Positions 51,418 to 61,314 of a stretch of DNA of 64,000 nt are shown piece by piece (the first letter of the stretch is position 1; each line of letters begins with the position of its first letter). Below the pieces are notes generated by a model. That model was not told where the DNA came from. It saw only the letters and a program-made list of their open reading frames with translations, and did no database searches. Source of the DNA: Sedimentisphaera salicampi (GTDB taxonomy: Bacteria > Planctomycetota > Phycisphaerae > Sedimentisphaerales > Sedimentisphaeraceae); contig NZ_CP021023.1 of NCBI RefSeq assembly GCF_002117005.1, forward strand, positions 1,550,001 to 1,614,000. Reading direction: 5' to 3'. The position numbers and the translations under genes are program-made.

Positions 51418-52725
51418 TTAGCCGTTCTCCTGTTCGGAAGAAGAGTCCTCCCCGGAATCACTGCCGGTTTTGGGCTCCCATATCTCAAACACCTGAGAGA
51501 AATGCACAACCACTTTGGATGTAGCGGGATCTGCGATTATCTCGCCCTTGAAACCGACCGTTTTCCCAAGCATATCCATAGCCCTTGCTTTCACTGAACT
51601 GTTTGCTGGCTCGGCATAAGCCTTGATAGAGCCGCTGCGATCCTTTACAGCAAAGCGGAAATCCCTATCTTCTCCAGTGTAAACATAGCTCTTTGCTAAA
51701 ACGCCTGTATAGGCATAACCCTCTTCACGGGTGATTTGGTTTTCCTTCTGACTGTATTTCTTTCTAATTTCGCTTCTTCTTCTTGCAAGCTCTGAATCCT
51801 GATCTCTGAGCATCTCATCAGCAAGCTTGGCCGCTTCATAGCGATTTACCTCGCCAAGAAGAGCCTCTGCATAAACTGCTGCCCTGCCGCTCTGCTCGCC
51901 TTCTATGATCTTTTTGAGCCTTTTCTTAACAGGCTTGTAATCCTGCACTTCGATAGGCTTTTCCTTCTCCTTTGAAACAAGCTCTGCGCAGCGTAGATAC
52001 TCTTGGTATGCCTGCTTGCGTTTTTTTGCCTGCTCGGGAGTGAGCTGCGGCTTCTGTGGCTCGGGCTTTGCTTCTTTGTCTTGGTCTTTTTCTTCGCTGC
52101 TGGTGCCGGCTTCACCTTCGCTCACCTCTCCAGCGCCATTTTCACTGTCGTATTCAGCAGAGCTTCTCTGCTGGTCTTGAGAGGATTCAGCGGAGGCTTG
52201 GCTTTCATCTGCCTGCTCGCCGCTTTCTTCCGAACTCTGCTGTTTTTCTTCTGATTCAGCAGCTTCGAGGTATGCGCTGTTGATCCAGTATGAAGCGCCT
52301 CTTGGCGGTCTGATTTTGTAGTAGTCTCCGTCTATGCCGATGATTTGAACTTCCGTCCCGCTGTTGAGCTTTAGCTGGCGGGTTGTTGAATGCACGGGGG
52401 AAACGTAAGGTGAACCTGCCCATACATTTACATTGCTCGCCTCAACGACTCCGCTGCCGGAATCGCTCTTTTTCACATACTGCTTTGCGATAAGGGAATA
52501 GCAGGTATCCAGCGGCTGAATCCTGGACCACCCGAACCGTTCTGCTGTTACAGTTACTTCCTCCGGCGATGAAACCCTTGCGCAACGGTAGTAGTTCATT
52601 CCTGCGCCTGATCGCACGAATACATTTTCGCCGGCAACTTTTGCCTTATAAGGGAAATCGTGCCCTGTGGCCATAACGGCCGCAGAAACGAAAATAAGTG
52701 CAGCGAGAAAACTTAATTGCCTCAT
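51418..52725 (-). CDS. Secreted protein with two SH3b domains and acidic linker
   Basis: 435 residues. A signal peptide (LSFLAALIFVSAAVMATG) is followed by two bacterial SH3 domains (about 25-85 with ENVFVRSGAGMNYYRC, and 93-158 with SNVNVWAGSPYVSPVHST and DGDYYKIRPP). Next is a Glu/Ser/Gln-rich linker (160-235) and a charged helical region. The C-terminal part (about 330-420) has GVLAKSYVYTGEDRDFRFAV and FKGEIIADPA, which may form another small beta domain. SH3b domains usually bind cell-wall peptides. Function unknown. Confidence 0.75.
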   Translation of the reverse strand: MRQLSFLAALIFVSAAVMATGHDFPYKAKVAGENVFVRSGAGMNYYRCARVSSPEEVTVTAERFGWSRIQPLDTCYSLIAKQYVKKSDSGSGVVEASNVNVWAGSPYVSPVHSTTRQLKLNSGTEVQIIGIDGDYYKIRPPRGASYWINSAYLEAAESEEKQQSSEESGEQADESQASAESSQDQQRSSAEYDSENGAGEVSEGEAGTSSEEKDQDKEAKPEPQKPQLTPEQAKKRKQAYQEYLRCAELVSKEKEKPIEVQDYKPVKKRLKKIIEGEQSGRAAVYAEALLGEVNRYEAAKLADEMLRDQDSELARRRSEIRKKYSQKENQITREEGYAYTGVLAKSYVYTGEDRDFRFAVKDRSGSIKAYAEPANSSVKARAMDMLGKTVGFKGEIIADPATSKVVVHFSQVFEIWEPKTGSDSGEDSSSEQENG

Positions 52726-52893
52726 TTTTTCGTCTCCAGTTATAAACCAGTTCTATAAACTATTTACGCCCGTCTGCTGGACACAGAAACTGCAAATCAC
52801 AATACAGACAGGACTTAAGGGTAACACGAAGCTTGCAGTTGTCAAACCTTTTTCTCTGAAATTTGAAAATCTCAGGCCTTAAGCAAAGGCTTA

Positions 52894-53454
52894 TCACGAG
52901 CGGTTGCTGATAATCTCGCTGGTAAAGAGATACACCTTTGTGTCTTTGTCTTTCCAAGCATCAGCGGGCAGGCCGGCCTTGTGCGAGCAGCAGTATGAGA
53001 GGAACTGCTCTTTGCTCCAGCCTGTTTCGCTTATCACCTGCGGGAGAAAGCAGCCTGAAGCGAAACCTCTTGTGATGTAGATCCCGTCTATACCAGGCCT
53101 GAGCGAGAGCGGGTTATCAGTTTCCTTGAGCTCTGAAAGCACGCTCACCTCAACCTCAAGCTCTTCAAGCTCTGAGGGCTTTAGCCTTCTGCCAGCAAAT
53201 CTCGGATCAGAGCTTACGCTCGATCTTGCCATACTGCAAACAGTCTTGTAGAGAGGCTCATCCGAGGTAAAACAGCCTATGCAGCCCCTGAGCTCTCCGC
53301 CGGTTTTGAGCGTAACAAAACAGCCTCTGCGAGCTGAAAGCTCGGTATCTTCCGGCTTTACGGGGGAAAAAGGCTTTCCTGTAATCTCCGCCTCTACGGC
53401 ATTTTCTGCAAGCTCAATAATTTTTTGTCTGCTCTTTTCTTCCATTTTTGCCAC
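52894..53454 (-). CDS. AMMECR1-domain protein (AmmeMemoRadiSam system protein A)
   Basis: A 186-residue AMMECR1 protein. FVTLKTGGELRGCIGCF contains the family's LRGCIG motif, followed by SSVSSDPRFAGRRLKPSELE and GIYITRGFASGCFLPQVISE. The fold has a conserved Cys in a possible active site, but no reaction is settled. In many bacteria it occurs with Memo and a radical SAM protein; neither partner is next to it here. It lies 7 bp after the FeoA gene on the same strand. Confidence 0.92.
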   Translation of the reverse strand: MAKMEEKSRQKIIELAENAVEAEITGKPFSPVKPEDTELSARRGCFVTLKTGGELRGCIGCFTSDEPLYKTVCSMARSSVSSDPRFAGRRLKPSELEELEVEVSVLSELKETDNPLSLRPGIDGIYITRGFASGCFLPQVISETGWSKEQFLSYCCSHKAGLPADAWKDKDTKVYLFTSEIISNRS

Positions 53455-53461
53455 CTAAATT

Positions 53462-53701
53462 TCAAACACCAATCTCCCTTACAATTATAGCATCTGAGGC
53501 GCCTCTTCCAAGAGCAGTTTTAGTTCCTTTTATTTCTAACAGCAGCGGCCCCGCAGAGCTGTTCTGCAGCACCTTGATTGCTGTACCTGGAACAACACCC
53601 ATCTCAGAGAGCCTTCTCTGGAGCCTGTGGCCGGAGCTGATAGAGCTTACTATCGCCGTTTTGCCGGCTTTTATATTCAGAAGAGTTTTCTTATTGTTCA
53701 T
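53462..53701 (-). CDS. FeoA-domain protein
   Basis: About 79 residues with the SH3-like FeoA fold: AGKTAIVSSISSGHRLQRRL, SEMGVVPGTAIKVLQ and a GRGASDAIIVRE end. FeoA assists the FeoB ferrous iron transporter or acts as a small regulator; no feoB is adjacent. I chose ATG 53701, preceded by AGGAACTCGGA, because a longer frame from 53749 lacks such a site. Confidence 0.85.
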   Translation of the reverse strand: MNNKKTLLNIKAGKTAIVSSISSGHRLQRRLSEMGVVPGTAIKVLQNSSAGPLLLEIKGTKTALGRGASDAIIVREIGV

Positions 53702-53796
53702 TTCCGAGTTCCTGTTAATCAACGGCCGAGAAATATAAGCGCCTTCCAAACAAATACAAGCCTAAAATCGCCCTTGCAGCCACAGAAATGGAAAAT

Positions 53797-53825
53797 TAAA
53801 AAAGCGGCCCCGTTTCAGAGCCGCT
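53797..53825 (-). terminator. Intrinsic terminator after pflB
   Basis: On the minus strand AAGCGGC and GCCGCTT pair around TCTGAAACGGG, followed by TTTTTT. Confidence 0.85.
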
Positions 53826-53838
53826 TATTTAATAAATT

Positions 53839-56070
53839 TTAAATCTTATCGTGGAAAGTTCGGGCGAGAACTTCTTCCTGCTGCGCCCTTGAAAGGCGGT
53901 TGAAGTTCACCGCATATCCGGAAACCCTTATAGTGAGATTTGGATATTTGCCCGGATTTTCCATGGCGTCTTCGAGTCGTTCCCTGTTAAGGACATTGAC
54001 ATTCATATGATGGCCGTACTGCTTGAAGTATCCGCCGATAATATTAACGAGGTTCGAGATTCTCTCGTCCTCCTCGGCTCCGAGCCCCTGCGGGGTAACG
54101 CTGAAGGTGCAGGATATTCCGTCAAGGCAGGCCTCATATGGCAGCTTGGCAACAGAATTCAGCGAGGCAAGAGCGCCTTGGCTGTCTCTGTTATGCATGG
54201 GATTTGCTCCTGGAGCGAAGGGTTCGCCTTCTTTCCTGCCGTCCGGCGTGGAGCCGGTTTTCTTCCCGTAAACCACATTCGATGTGATTGTGAGGATTGA
54301 GAGCGTTGGTTTTGCGTCACGGTAGGTTTCGTGCTTGCAGAGGCGGTTGTAGAAGCCTTCAACAATCTGCTCAGCGATTGAATCCACGCGGTCGTCATCA
54401 TTGCCGAATTTAGGGAAATCGCCCTTGATTTCGAAATCTCTGATCAGGCCTTTCTCATCACGAACCGCTCTAACCTCAGCGTGCTTAATCGCACTGAGCG
54501 AATCGGCAATAACGCTCATTCCCGCTATGCCAAACGCCATAAACCGCTCTGCATAGGTATCGTGCAGCGCCATCTGGAGCTTTTCGTAGGCGTATTTATC
54601 GTGCATATAATGGATTACGTTCATTGTGTTTACATACAGCTCGCACAGCCAGTCCATATAGCTGAGGAATTTCTGCATAACCTCATCATAATTTAGGATA
54701 TCACCCTCAATCGCTTCGCTCTCAGGGGCCACATAATCGCCTGTGATTTCATTTCGCCCTCCGTTGAGAGCGCAAAGCAGCACCTTAGGAAGATTCGCTC
54801 TGGCACCGAAAAACTGCATCTGCTTGCCGATTTTCATCGCTGAAACGCAGCAGGCTATGCCGTAATCATCGCCAAACCCTCTTCTCATAAGGTCGTCATT
54901 TTCGTACTGGATAGAATCTGTGTCAACCGATATCCTAGCGCAGAACTTTCTGAACTCCACGGGGAGCTTATCAGACCAGAGAACGGTAAGATTCGGCTCT
55001 GGCGAGGGGTTTAGGTTGTTGAGGGTGTTGAGTATGCGGAAGCTGCTCTTTGTAACAAGCGTCCTGCCGTCTTCTCCCATGCCGCCTACGGCTTCTGTAA
55101 CCCAAGTTGGGTCGCCGGCGAAGAGCTCGTTATATTCAGGTGTTCTGAGCTGGCGGGCAAGGCGAAGCTTCAAAACAAAATCGTCAATCAGCTCCTGAGC
55201 ACCGCTTTCGTCGAGCAGTCCTTTAGCAAGATCACGTTCAATGTAGATATCGAAGAATGTGCTCGTGCGTCCGAGGCTCATCGCAGCGCCGTTCTGCTCC
55301 TTAATAGCCCCGAGATATGCAAAATACGTCCACTGGATGGCTTCTTTAGCGTTTCTTGCGGGTTTGTTGATATCGAATCCGTAAGATTTGGCCATCTGGC
55401 CGAGTTTTTGGAGGAAATCAACCTGCTTAAATAGCTCTTCAAGCAGACGAATCCTCTGCTCTGTCATAGGGCCTTCGCCGATCTGGTCTTTGTCTTTGAG
55501 CTTCTCGTTCATAAGGAATTCAAGGCCGTAGAGTGCGAGCCTTCTGTAATCACCGATAATCCGGCCTCTGCCGTATGCGTCCGGCAGGCCTGTTATCAGC
55601 CCGCTCCTGCGTACTGTACGCATCTGCTTGGTATACACACGGAACACACCGTCGTTGTGGGTAGTGCGATAGTTATTGAAGATGTCTTCAAGCTTATCGC
55701 TGAGCTCATAGCCATAGGCCTCGCAGGCCTGCTGAGCCATCCGGATGCCGCCAAAAGGGCTAACCCCTCTCTTCAAGGGAGCGTCAGTTTGAAGACCGAA
55801 TATAAGCTCTTTTTCCTTATCGATATACCCCGGCGGGTACGCCGCTATGCTCGATGCCCTTTCAGTATCAATGTCCAAAACACCGCCCTTTTCCTGCTCG
55901 AGCCTCTGAAGCTCTTCTACTTGACTAAGCAGGTCTTTCGTGCGCTGCGTTGGTTTTTCGAGGAAACTGCTGCCGTCTTTGTAGGGAGTGTAGTTGCACT
56001 GGATAAAATCCCGCACATCTATCTGCGATTTCCATCTTTCTCCCTTAAAACCTTCCCAGGCTTCTCTCAT
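53839..56070 (-). CDS. pflB: Formate acetyltransferase (pyruvate formate-lyase)
   Basis: Glycyl-radical enzyme that splits pyruvate and CoA to acetyl-CoA and formate in fermentation. ATG 56070 follows GAAGGAG and gives the normal start [20 protein letters not shown]; a longer frame from 56094 is not needed. The adjacent active-site cysteines are in [12 protein letters not shown] near residue 410, and the radical glycine is in [14 protein letters not shown] near residue 718. 743 residues, full length. The activating enzyme gene pflA is not adjacent, so it must lie elsewhere. The enzyme is oxygen-sensitive and supports anaerobic growth. Confidence 0.97.
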   Translation of the reverse strand: MREAWEGFKGERWKSQIDVRDFIQCNYTPYKDGSSFLEKPTQRTKDLLSQVEELQRLEQEKGGVLDIDTERASSIAAYPPGYIDKEKELIFGLQTDAPLKRGVSPFGGIRMAQQACEAYGYELSDKLEDIFNNYRTTHNDGVFRVYTKQMRTVRRSGLITGLPDAYGRGRIIGDYRRLALYGLEFLMNEKLKDKDQIGEGPMTEQRIRLLEELFKQVDFLQKLGQMAKSYGFDINKPARNAKEAIQWTYFAYLGAIKEQNGAAMSLGRTSTFFDIYIERDLAKGLLDESGAQELIDDFVLKLRLARQLRTPEYNELFAGDPTWVTEAVGGMGEDGRTLVTKSSFRILNTLNNLNPSPEPNLTVLWSDKLPVEFRKFCARISVDTDSIQYENDDLMRRGFGDDYGIACCVSAMKIGKQMQFFGARANLPKVLLCALNGGRNEITGDYVAPESEAIEGDILNYDEVMQKFLSYMDWLCELYVNTMNVIHYMHDKYAYEKLQMALHDTYAERFMAFGIAGMSVIADSLSAIKHAEVRAVRDEKGLIRDFEIKGDFPKFGNDDDRVDSIAEQIVEGFYNRLCKHETYRDAKPTLSILTITSNVVYGKKTGSTPDGRKEGEPFAPGANPMHNRDSQGALASLNSVAKLPYEACLDGISCTFSVTPQGLGAEEDERISNLVNIIGGYFKQYGHHMNVNVLNRERLEDAMENPGKYPNLTIRVSGYAVNFNRLSRAQQEEVLARTFHDKI

Positions 56071-56229
56071 AATTATACTCCTTCGGTTAAACAATATTAA
56101 CGAACGACTATCACTTCAGCGCATACTCCGAGCCTCTGCTCTTTTTAGCATACGCTTTAGGGATTGAGCCTGATTAAACTCTGGCAAAACATTCCCCGGC
56201 TTTTACCAGGGAAAAATAATTTTTAATTC

Positions 56230-57393
56230 CTATTTCTGCTGCCTGCCGAAAGGTGAGAGTTCTCTGAGCCTTTTTATAACAGGCGGCATAACTTCAATAA
56301 CTTTATCTATTTCTTCTTCCTTGTTGTATATACTCAGACTGAATCTTATAGATCCGTGTGCGGCTGTAAAGGGCACACCCATAGCTCTGAGCACGTGGCT
56401 CGGTTCCAAAGACCCGCTCGTGCAGGCGCTTCCGCTGCTGGCACATATCTGGTACTTATCCAGCATAAGCAGGATTGCCTCGCCCTCAATGTATTCGAAA
56501 CTGATGCTGGTTGTGTTCGGAAGCCTTTTCGAGCTGTCTCCGTTCACAAAGGCATCGGAGCATTTTTCAAGCAGGCCGGATTCAAGCTTATCGCGCAGCC
56601 TCTTCACTTCTCTGTTTTCTCGGTCTATATTTTCTTCAGCAAGCTGGCAGGCCTTTCCAAGCCCGATTAACCCTGCGGTGTTTTCAGTGCCGGCTCGCCG
56701 GCCGCTCTCCTGATGGCCGCCCTTTATAAACGGCCTGAGCATAACACCCTTTCTCACATAGAGCAGGCCAACGCCCTTCGGTCCGTGGAGCTTATGGCCG
56801 GAAACGCTCAATAGATCTATATTGCTCTCGGCCATATTAACCGGGATCTTTCCTACCGCCTGAACGGCATCTGTATGGAAAACAGCACCCGAATTATGGG
56901 CTATTTCCGCTATTTTTTCCACAGGGAAGATTGTTCCGGTTTCGTTATTAGCCCACATTATCGTAACGAGGGCAGTATCTTCGTCAACCTCTTTCTCGAG
57001 CTGGTCGAGATCGAGCCTTCCCTTCTCGTCAACATCAATCTCCACAACATTGTATCCGTGCGGAGCCATAGACCGGCACATAGTAAGTACTGCGGGGTGT
57101 TCAACCCTGCTTGTTATAAGCTTTCTTCTGTTCGGAGTGGCGGCGAGTATTCCGCTAATCGCCCAGTTGTCGCTTTCTGTCCCGCCTGAAGTGAAGGTTA
57201 TTTCCGACGGGTCGCAGCCGATAAGCGATGCGCAGCGTTCCCTTGCCTCTGTTAATTTTCCGCCCACCTGACCGCCGAATGTGTGCATACTTGAGGGGTT
57301 GCCGTAGTATTCTGTAAAATACGGCTTCATCTCCTCAAACACCTCTTCAGCTACTCGGGTTGTGGCGTTGTTGTCTAGGTATATAGTATCCAT
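56230..57393 (-). CDS. nifS: Cysteine desulfurase NifS
   Basis: PLP enzyme that takes sulfur from cysteine for Fe-S cluster assembly. The 387 residues include YLDNNATTRVAEEVFEEM, ITFTSGGTESDNWAI, the PLP-binding Lys in LLSVSGHKLHGPKGVG and the sulfur-accepting Cys in ASSGSACTSGSLEPSHVL near residue 325. It follows nifU by 55 bp; together they form a NIF-type assembly pair. No nitrogenase genes are present, and this pair serves general Fe-S needs in many anaerobes. Confidence 0.95.
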   Translation of the reverse strand: MDTIYLDNNATTRVAEEVFEEMKPYFTEYYGNPSSMHTFGGQVGGKLTEARERCASLIGCDPSEITFTSGGTESDNWAISGILAATPNRRKLITSRVEHPAVLTMCRSMAPHGYNVVEIDVDEKGRLDLDQLEKEVDEDTALVTIMWANNETGTIFPVEKIAEIAHNSGAVFHTDAVQAVGKIPVNMAESNIDLLSVSGHKLHGPKGVGLLYVRKGVMLRPFIKGGHQESGRRAGTENTAGLIGLGKACQLAEENIDRENREVKRLRDKLESGLLEKCSDAFVNGDSSKRLPNTTSISFEYIEGEAILLMLDKYQICASSGSACTSGSLEPSHVLRAMGVPFTAAHGSIRFSLSIYNKEEEIDKVIEVMPPVIKRLRELSPFGRQQK

Positions 57394-57448
57394 AATGTTT
57401 CTCCTATTGCTTGCCTTCGGGAGCGAATTTTCAAGCTTAAAAAACGGT

Positions 57449-58294
57449 TTATTTATTCTCGTAAACGTTAATATCCTCGCTTACATACTCCCTTAGCTTG
57501 GCCTGAACCACGTCGGTAAGCGTGAGCTCTGCCATTTTGCAGTTTGCGCACATCCCGCGAAAAGCGACAATCACATCATCTCCCACAACATCAATCAGAT
57601 CCAGATCTCCGCCGTCTGCCTTGAGCGATGGGCGAACCTGCTCATTGATAATCTCCTGAATAAGCTGAATCTTCTGGATGTTGGTAAGGTTTTTGGGGCG
57701 TTTGCTCTGCTGCTCTCGGGGTTCTTTTTTCTCCCCGCGGACTTGCTGGATTATCCTTTCAATTTCGCCTGTGCAGCCGCCGCAGCCTCCTCCGGCCTTG
57801 CAGTAGTTTGTTACCTGCTCCACCGTTTCGAGCTTGTTCTCGCGAACTACGTCTTCAATTTCGGTGTCTGTTATGCCGAAGCACGTACATACCACATTCC
57901 CTTCCATCTGGTGGGTAACCGTTTCGCCTGTGCGATAGTTTTCTATTGCCGCTTCAAGGGCTTCTTTGCCCATGACAGAGCAGTGCATCTTCTCGTCTGG
58001 AAGGCCGCCAAGATAATCGGCTATATCCTTGTTGGTGATGTTCTCTGCTTCTTCGAGCGTTTTGCCCTTTATCAGCTCAGTGAGGGCTGAGGAGGAGGCA
58101 ATCGCAGAAGCGCAGCCGAATGTCTGGAATTTCACGTCTTCAATCCTGCTCTCTTCATCGAGTTTGAACGTAAGCTTCAGTGCGTCCCCGCAGGCAAGCG
58201 AGCCTACCTCTCCAACGCCGTCGGGATTTTCCACCTCGCCCACATTTCGAGGATTGAGGAAATGTTCTTTTACCTTTTCTGTATAGTCCCACAT
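57449..58294 (-). CDS. nifU: Fe-S cluster scaffold NifU, full three-domain form
   Basis: 281 residues with all three classic parts. The IscU-like scaffold (about 1-125) has GSLACGDALKL, TFGCASAIASSSALTE and MHCSVMGKEAL with its three cysteines. The BFD-like domain holding a permanent 2Fe-2S cluster (about 130-185) has VVCTCFGITD and CKAGGGCGGC. The C-terminal Nfu domain (about 205-280) has LKADGGDLDLIDV and GMCANCKMAELTL. It takes sulfur from NifS encoded downstream. A small nucleotidyltransferase-like gene lies 25 bp upstream on the same strand. Confidence 0.96.
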   Translation of the reverse strand: MWDYTEKVKEHFLNPRNVGEVENPDGVGEVGSLACGDALKLTFKLDEESRIEDVKFQTFGCASAIASSSALTELIKGKTLEEAENITNKDIADYLGGLPDEKMHCSVMGKEALEAAIENYRTGETVTHQMEGNVVCTCFGITDTEIEDVVRENKLETVEQVTNYCKAGGGCGGCTGEIERIIQQVRGEKKEPREQQSKRPKNLTNIQKIQLIQEIINEQVRPSLKADGGDLDLIDVVGDDVIVAFRGMCANCKMAELTLTDVVQAKLREYVSEDINVYENK

Positions 58295-58319
58295 ATTTTT
58301 CTCCTGTGCAGGTGTTTTA

Positions 58320-58604
58320 TCATATTTTTTTGATTTTTTTTATCATAGCCTGCCTGAGCTCGTCCGGCAGCTTTGCCCAGATACATATATCTACATTAAA
58401 AGGCATCTCTTGGGCAAGTTCTTTTTTAATCTGCCTCAGTTTCTTTTTATCCGGCTCGCTGTCTCCCATTAAAACCACGTCAATACCCGGTGAAAGCTCG
58501 GGGAGGCCGTCTTCTTCCGCAAAGAACCGAATTTCACATTCCGGCATAATCCTCTGGAATATACCCTTGATAGTATTTAATTGTTCAATTGTAATCTTTT
58601 TCAT
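58320..58604 (-). CDS. Small nucleotidyltransferase-like protein lacking the GS motif
   Basis: A 94-residue protein. GIDVVLMGDSEPDKKKLRQI and NVDICIWAKLPDELRQAMIK resemble the SDIDLAL and VDLVDWAELP parts of MNT-type nucleotidyltransferases, the antitoxin-side enzymes found with HEPN proteins. The upstream GSRARG that binds nucleotide is replaced by FFAEEDGL, so activity is doubtful. No HEPN partner is adjacent; nifU follows instead. ATG 58604 has GGGGC upstream. A different small fold cannot be excluded. Confidence 0.55.
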   Translation of the reverse strand: MKKITIEQLNTIKGIFQRIMPECEIRFFAEEDGLPELSPGIDVVLMGDSEPDKKKLRQIKKELAQEMPFNVDICIWAKLPDELRQAMIKKIKKI

Positions 58605-58766
58605 TTTATGCCCCCTGAGCAGAAAACAAAACAGCATTGCTTTTTTAGTTTAAAAGTAGATGATAACAAAATTGCCTTCTGTTTTACAGGATTTTTAGCT
58701 CTCGGGTGATTTGAGGGCTAAAAAATCCTGCAAGAAAGAGCAAACACTTTTTTAAGAGGCTTAAGA

Positions 58767-60164
58767 ATGCTACACATATTACTGGAAAACAAACTCAAAC
58801 CAAAACTTACTTTGTTAGCCCTTGTCTGCCTTCTGACAATTATATCTCAAGCTAAAAATTTCTTTATTGATCCTGTAAACGGTTTAGACAGCAATCCCGG
58901 CAGTAAGCAAAAGCCTTGGAAAAGCTTATCGCATATATTCGAGAATAATTCAGGTATGATTGAAACCAGATGCTGGGAATCCCTGCCGTACAAAAAGGGG
59001 AAATCTTTAATCAGCAAAAACACAGGAGCCGTGATTGCCCCCGGAGATACAATCTGGCTTATGGACGGTTTCTATGGAAGCCTTTATATAACAGACTACT
59101 ACAACTCAGGCTTCATAACAATAGCAGCGAAAGCCGGCCACAAACCGAAATTCTCCGGAATACTTATTCGTTCGAGCAGTAAATGGGCGTTTAAAGGGCT
59201 TTACGTATGCCCTGAATATGGAAAAGATAAGAAGCTCGCCAATCATCTTATAAGCATTCAATCTCACGGCTTCAGAGGGCATGTAGAGGATGTTTTAGTA
59301 GAAAATTGCACGCTCAGTTCCACACTGGACAGCTCGCAATGGACTGCTGAAGACTGGAACAATCTCAGCCGCAGGGGCATTGCTGCGGAAGGGAAGAATA
59401 TAACAGTTAGGGGCAATAAGCTAAAGAACGTTGATTTTGGGATAAACGCCGTCGGTTCAGATTGTCTTGTAGAAGGCAATGTTGTAGAAAACTTTTCAGG
59501 AGACGGGCTCCGCTCTCTCGGAAACGGAAACGTAATTCAGTATAATGTGGTGAAGAACTGTTACGATGTAAACAACAATCACGATGATGGTTTTCAGAGC
59601 TGGGCACGGAAAGATGGCGGCGGAGAAGTTAGGGATGTTGTACTCAGGGGAAATACATTTATAAATTATGAAGACCCGCAGCAGCCTCACAGGGGATATT
59701 TACAGGCTATTGGCTGCTTTGACGGGATGTATGTCAACTGGCGCATAGAAAATAATGTGATAATAACAGACCACTGGCACGGAATTACTCTGATGGGGGC
59801 AAAGAATTGTACGATAATAAACAATACAGTTATAGACCCGAATAATAAAAGACATGGACCTCCATGGATACAAATCACAAAACACAAAGATGGAAGGCCT
59901 TCTTCAAAATGTTTAATACGAAATAATATTGCCGGCAGGATAAGGCCTGACAGCGGAACAAAGGCAGACCATAACATAATAGCTGAAAATCTGGAAACTC
60001 TTTTCGTGAATGCCTCTGAATACGACTTAAGACTTGCCGAAACATCTCCTGCAATAAATGCAGGTTCGAGCAAAAAAGCACCCAAGAAAGATATTCGCAA
60101 AAACAAAAGATCTTCAGGGGATAAAGTTGATGCGGGGGCTTACGAGTTCCAACATATGCAGTGA
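58767..60164 (+). CDS. Secreted right-handed parallel beta-helix protein
   Basis: 465 residues. A signal segment (LTLLALVCLLTIISQA) leads into FFIDPVNGLDSNPGSKQKPW, the usual opening of pectate-lyase-like helices. Repeated turns follow (NITVRGNKLKNVDFGINAVG, CLVEGNVVENFSGDGLRSLG, VIQYNVVKNCYDVNNNHDDG). The end YDLRLAETSPAINAGS matches the domain that often closes such proteins. DDGFQSW and HWHGI could be catalytic, but no lyase or hydrolase class is clear. It is likely a polysaccharide-acting enzyme, in keeping with the sulfatases. Confidence 0.8.
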   Translation: MLHILLENKLKPKLTLLALVCLLTIISQAKNFFIDPVNGLDSNPGSKQKPWKSLSHIFENNSGMIETRCWESLPYKKGKSLISKNTGAVIAPGDTIWLMDGFYGSLYITDYYNSGFITIAAKAGHKPKFSGILIRSSSKWAFKGLYVCPEYGKDKKLANHLISIQSHGFRGHVEDVLVENCTLSSTLDSSQWTAEDWNNLSRRGIAAEGKNITVRGNKLKNVDFGINAVGSDCLVEGNVVENFSGDGLRSLGNGNVIQYNVVKNCYDVNNNHDDGFQSWARKDGGGEVRDVVLRGNTFINYEDPQQPHRGYLQAIGCFDGMYVNWRIENNVIITDHWHGITLMGAKNCTIINNTVIDPNNKRHGPPWIQITKHKDGRPSSKCLIRNNIAGRIRPDSGTKADHNIIAENLETLFVNASEYDLRLAETSPAINAGSSKKAPKKDIRKNKRSSGDKVDAGAYEFQHMQ

Positions 60165-60435
60165 TTATTTTTACACATTTACAGGAAGCATTGGTTGTGA
60201 AAGGCTACTTTCCATTCAATTGATTTTAGGATATGAATCTGCCTCAAGCCCCATTGCTGTAAGCCGGAAAAGTTAGCTTATATCTATTTGGATTTATCGT
60301 CCTGAAATATTTAATTTCAAACTCCCTTCAATTCTACACCCTTTTATAATCCAAGCAACCGAATTGATTGATATTTCGAATTAACATTATACAATGGATT
60401 ATTGAAGAGGATAATATCTAAAAGGGATAATAGAC

Positions 60436-60930
60436 GTGTATAGAAAAGACATCACTGCGGTATTTCCGGGCTCATTCGACCCGATAACCAACGGCCACAT
60501 AGACGTAATCGAGAGAGGGCTGAAGATGTTCTCGCGTGTTGTGGTTGCGGTAGGCGAGAATTCTGTAAAAACTCCGATTTTCACGGGCGATGAGCGGGTT
60601 GAGATGATCCGAGAGCTCTTTGAGGGCCGTCCTGAGGTGGTCGTGGAGAAATACGACGGCCTTACGGTTGAATACGTAAAGAGCATCAAGGCCGACGTAA
60701 TGCTGAGGGGCCTGAGAAACCTTACCGATGTTCAGTATGAGTTTCAGCTTGCCATGACCAACCGCTCAGTTGCGGGTATTGAAACAGTTTTTGTAATGAC
60801 GAGTGAACAATTTGGCTTTGTAAGCTCTACACTAATAAGGGAAATGGCGAGCCTCGGCGGGGACGTGTCCAATTTGATCCCTCATAATGTATTCAAGAGG
60901 CTTCAAACTAAAACCAGCGAAAGTTCGTAA
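60436..60930 (+). CDS. coaD: Phosphopantetheine adenylyltransferase
   Basis: Penultimate step of coenzyme A synthesis: moves AMP from ATP to phosphopantetheine. The 164 residues have VFPGSFDPITNGHIDVIERG with the TxGH nucleotide-binding motif, VMLRGLRNLTDVQYEFQLAM and SSTLIREMASLGGDV. The start is GTG 60436. The PTPS homologue begins two bases after its stop, so they share a transcript. Confidence 0.96.
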   Translation: MYRKDITAVFPGSFDPITNGHIDVIERGLKMFSRVVVAVGENSVKTPIFTGDERVEMIRELFEGRPEVVVEKYDGLTVEYVKSIKADVMLRGLRNLTDVQYEFQLAMTNRSVAGIETVFVMTSEQFGFVSSTLIREMASLGGDVSNLIPHNVFKRLQTKTSESS

Positions 60931-60931
60931 T

Positions 60932-61291
60932 ATGTATAAGGTAACTGTTGAAGACACATTTTACGCAGAGCATGCAGTTAAGATGCCCGGAGGCGAGATT
61001 GAGCCGAGCCACGGACACGACTGGCGTGTTCGGGTATGTGCAGCAGCGAAAGAACTGGATGAATACGGATTTGCTTTCGAATTTAAGGATTTCAGAAAAG
61101 CCCTCAATATAGTTATAAGCAATATCGGGCAGAATCTCAACGAACTTGAATTAAACGGGCAGCACCCGACCACAGAACTTGTATGCAAGCATTTCTACGA
61201 TAAAATGCAGGTCCTGCTGAATTCGGCAGAGCTTGAGTATGTGGAAATTGAAGAGGAAAAGGGCTGCTTAGTTCGTTACAGCAAAGATTGA
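60932..61291 (+). CDS. 6-pyruvoyltetrahydropterin synthase homologue without the catalytic Cys (PTPS-III-like)
   Basis: 119 residues of the QueD/PTPS fold. Zinc ligands are His14 (YAEHAV) and the HGH of EPSHGHDWRVRV (His27, His29). QueD has a cysteine four residues before HGH; here it is Ile, with Glu24 three residues before HGH. That Glu replacement is what PTPS-III enzymes use to cleave dihydroneopterin in place of FolB in folate synthesis, so that role is likely. A start at 60887 would overlap coaD and is not needed. Fold assignment is firm, the exact reaction is not. Confidence 0.75.
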   Translation: MYKVTVEDTFYAEHAVKMPGGEIEPSHGHDWRVRVCAAAKELDEYGFAFEFKDFRKALNIVISNIGQNLNELELNGQHPTTELVCKHFYDKMQVLLNSAELEYVEIEEEKGCLVRYSKD

Positions 61292-61314
61292 TTTTTTGCA
61301 AAGGCGGTGAAAAA

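Noticed and set aside
56230-58294. Nitrogen fixation from the nifU-nifS pair
   Set aside because: No nitrogenase or nif regulator genes are present; this pair serves general Fe-S assembly in many anaerobes.
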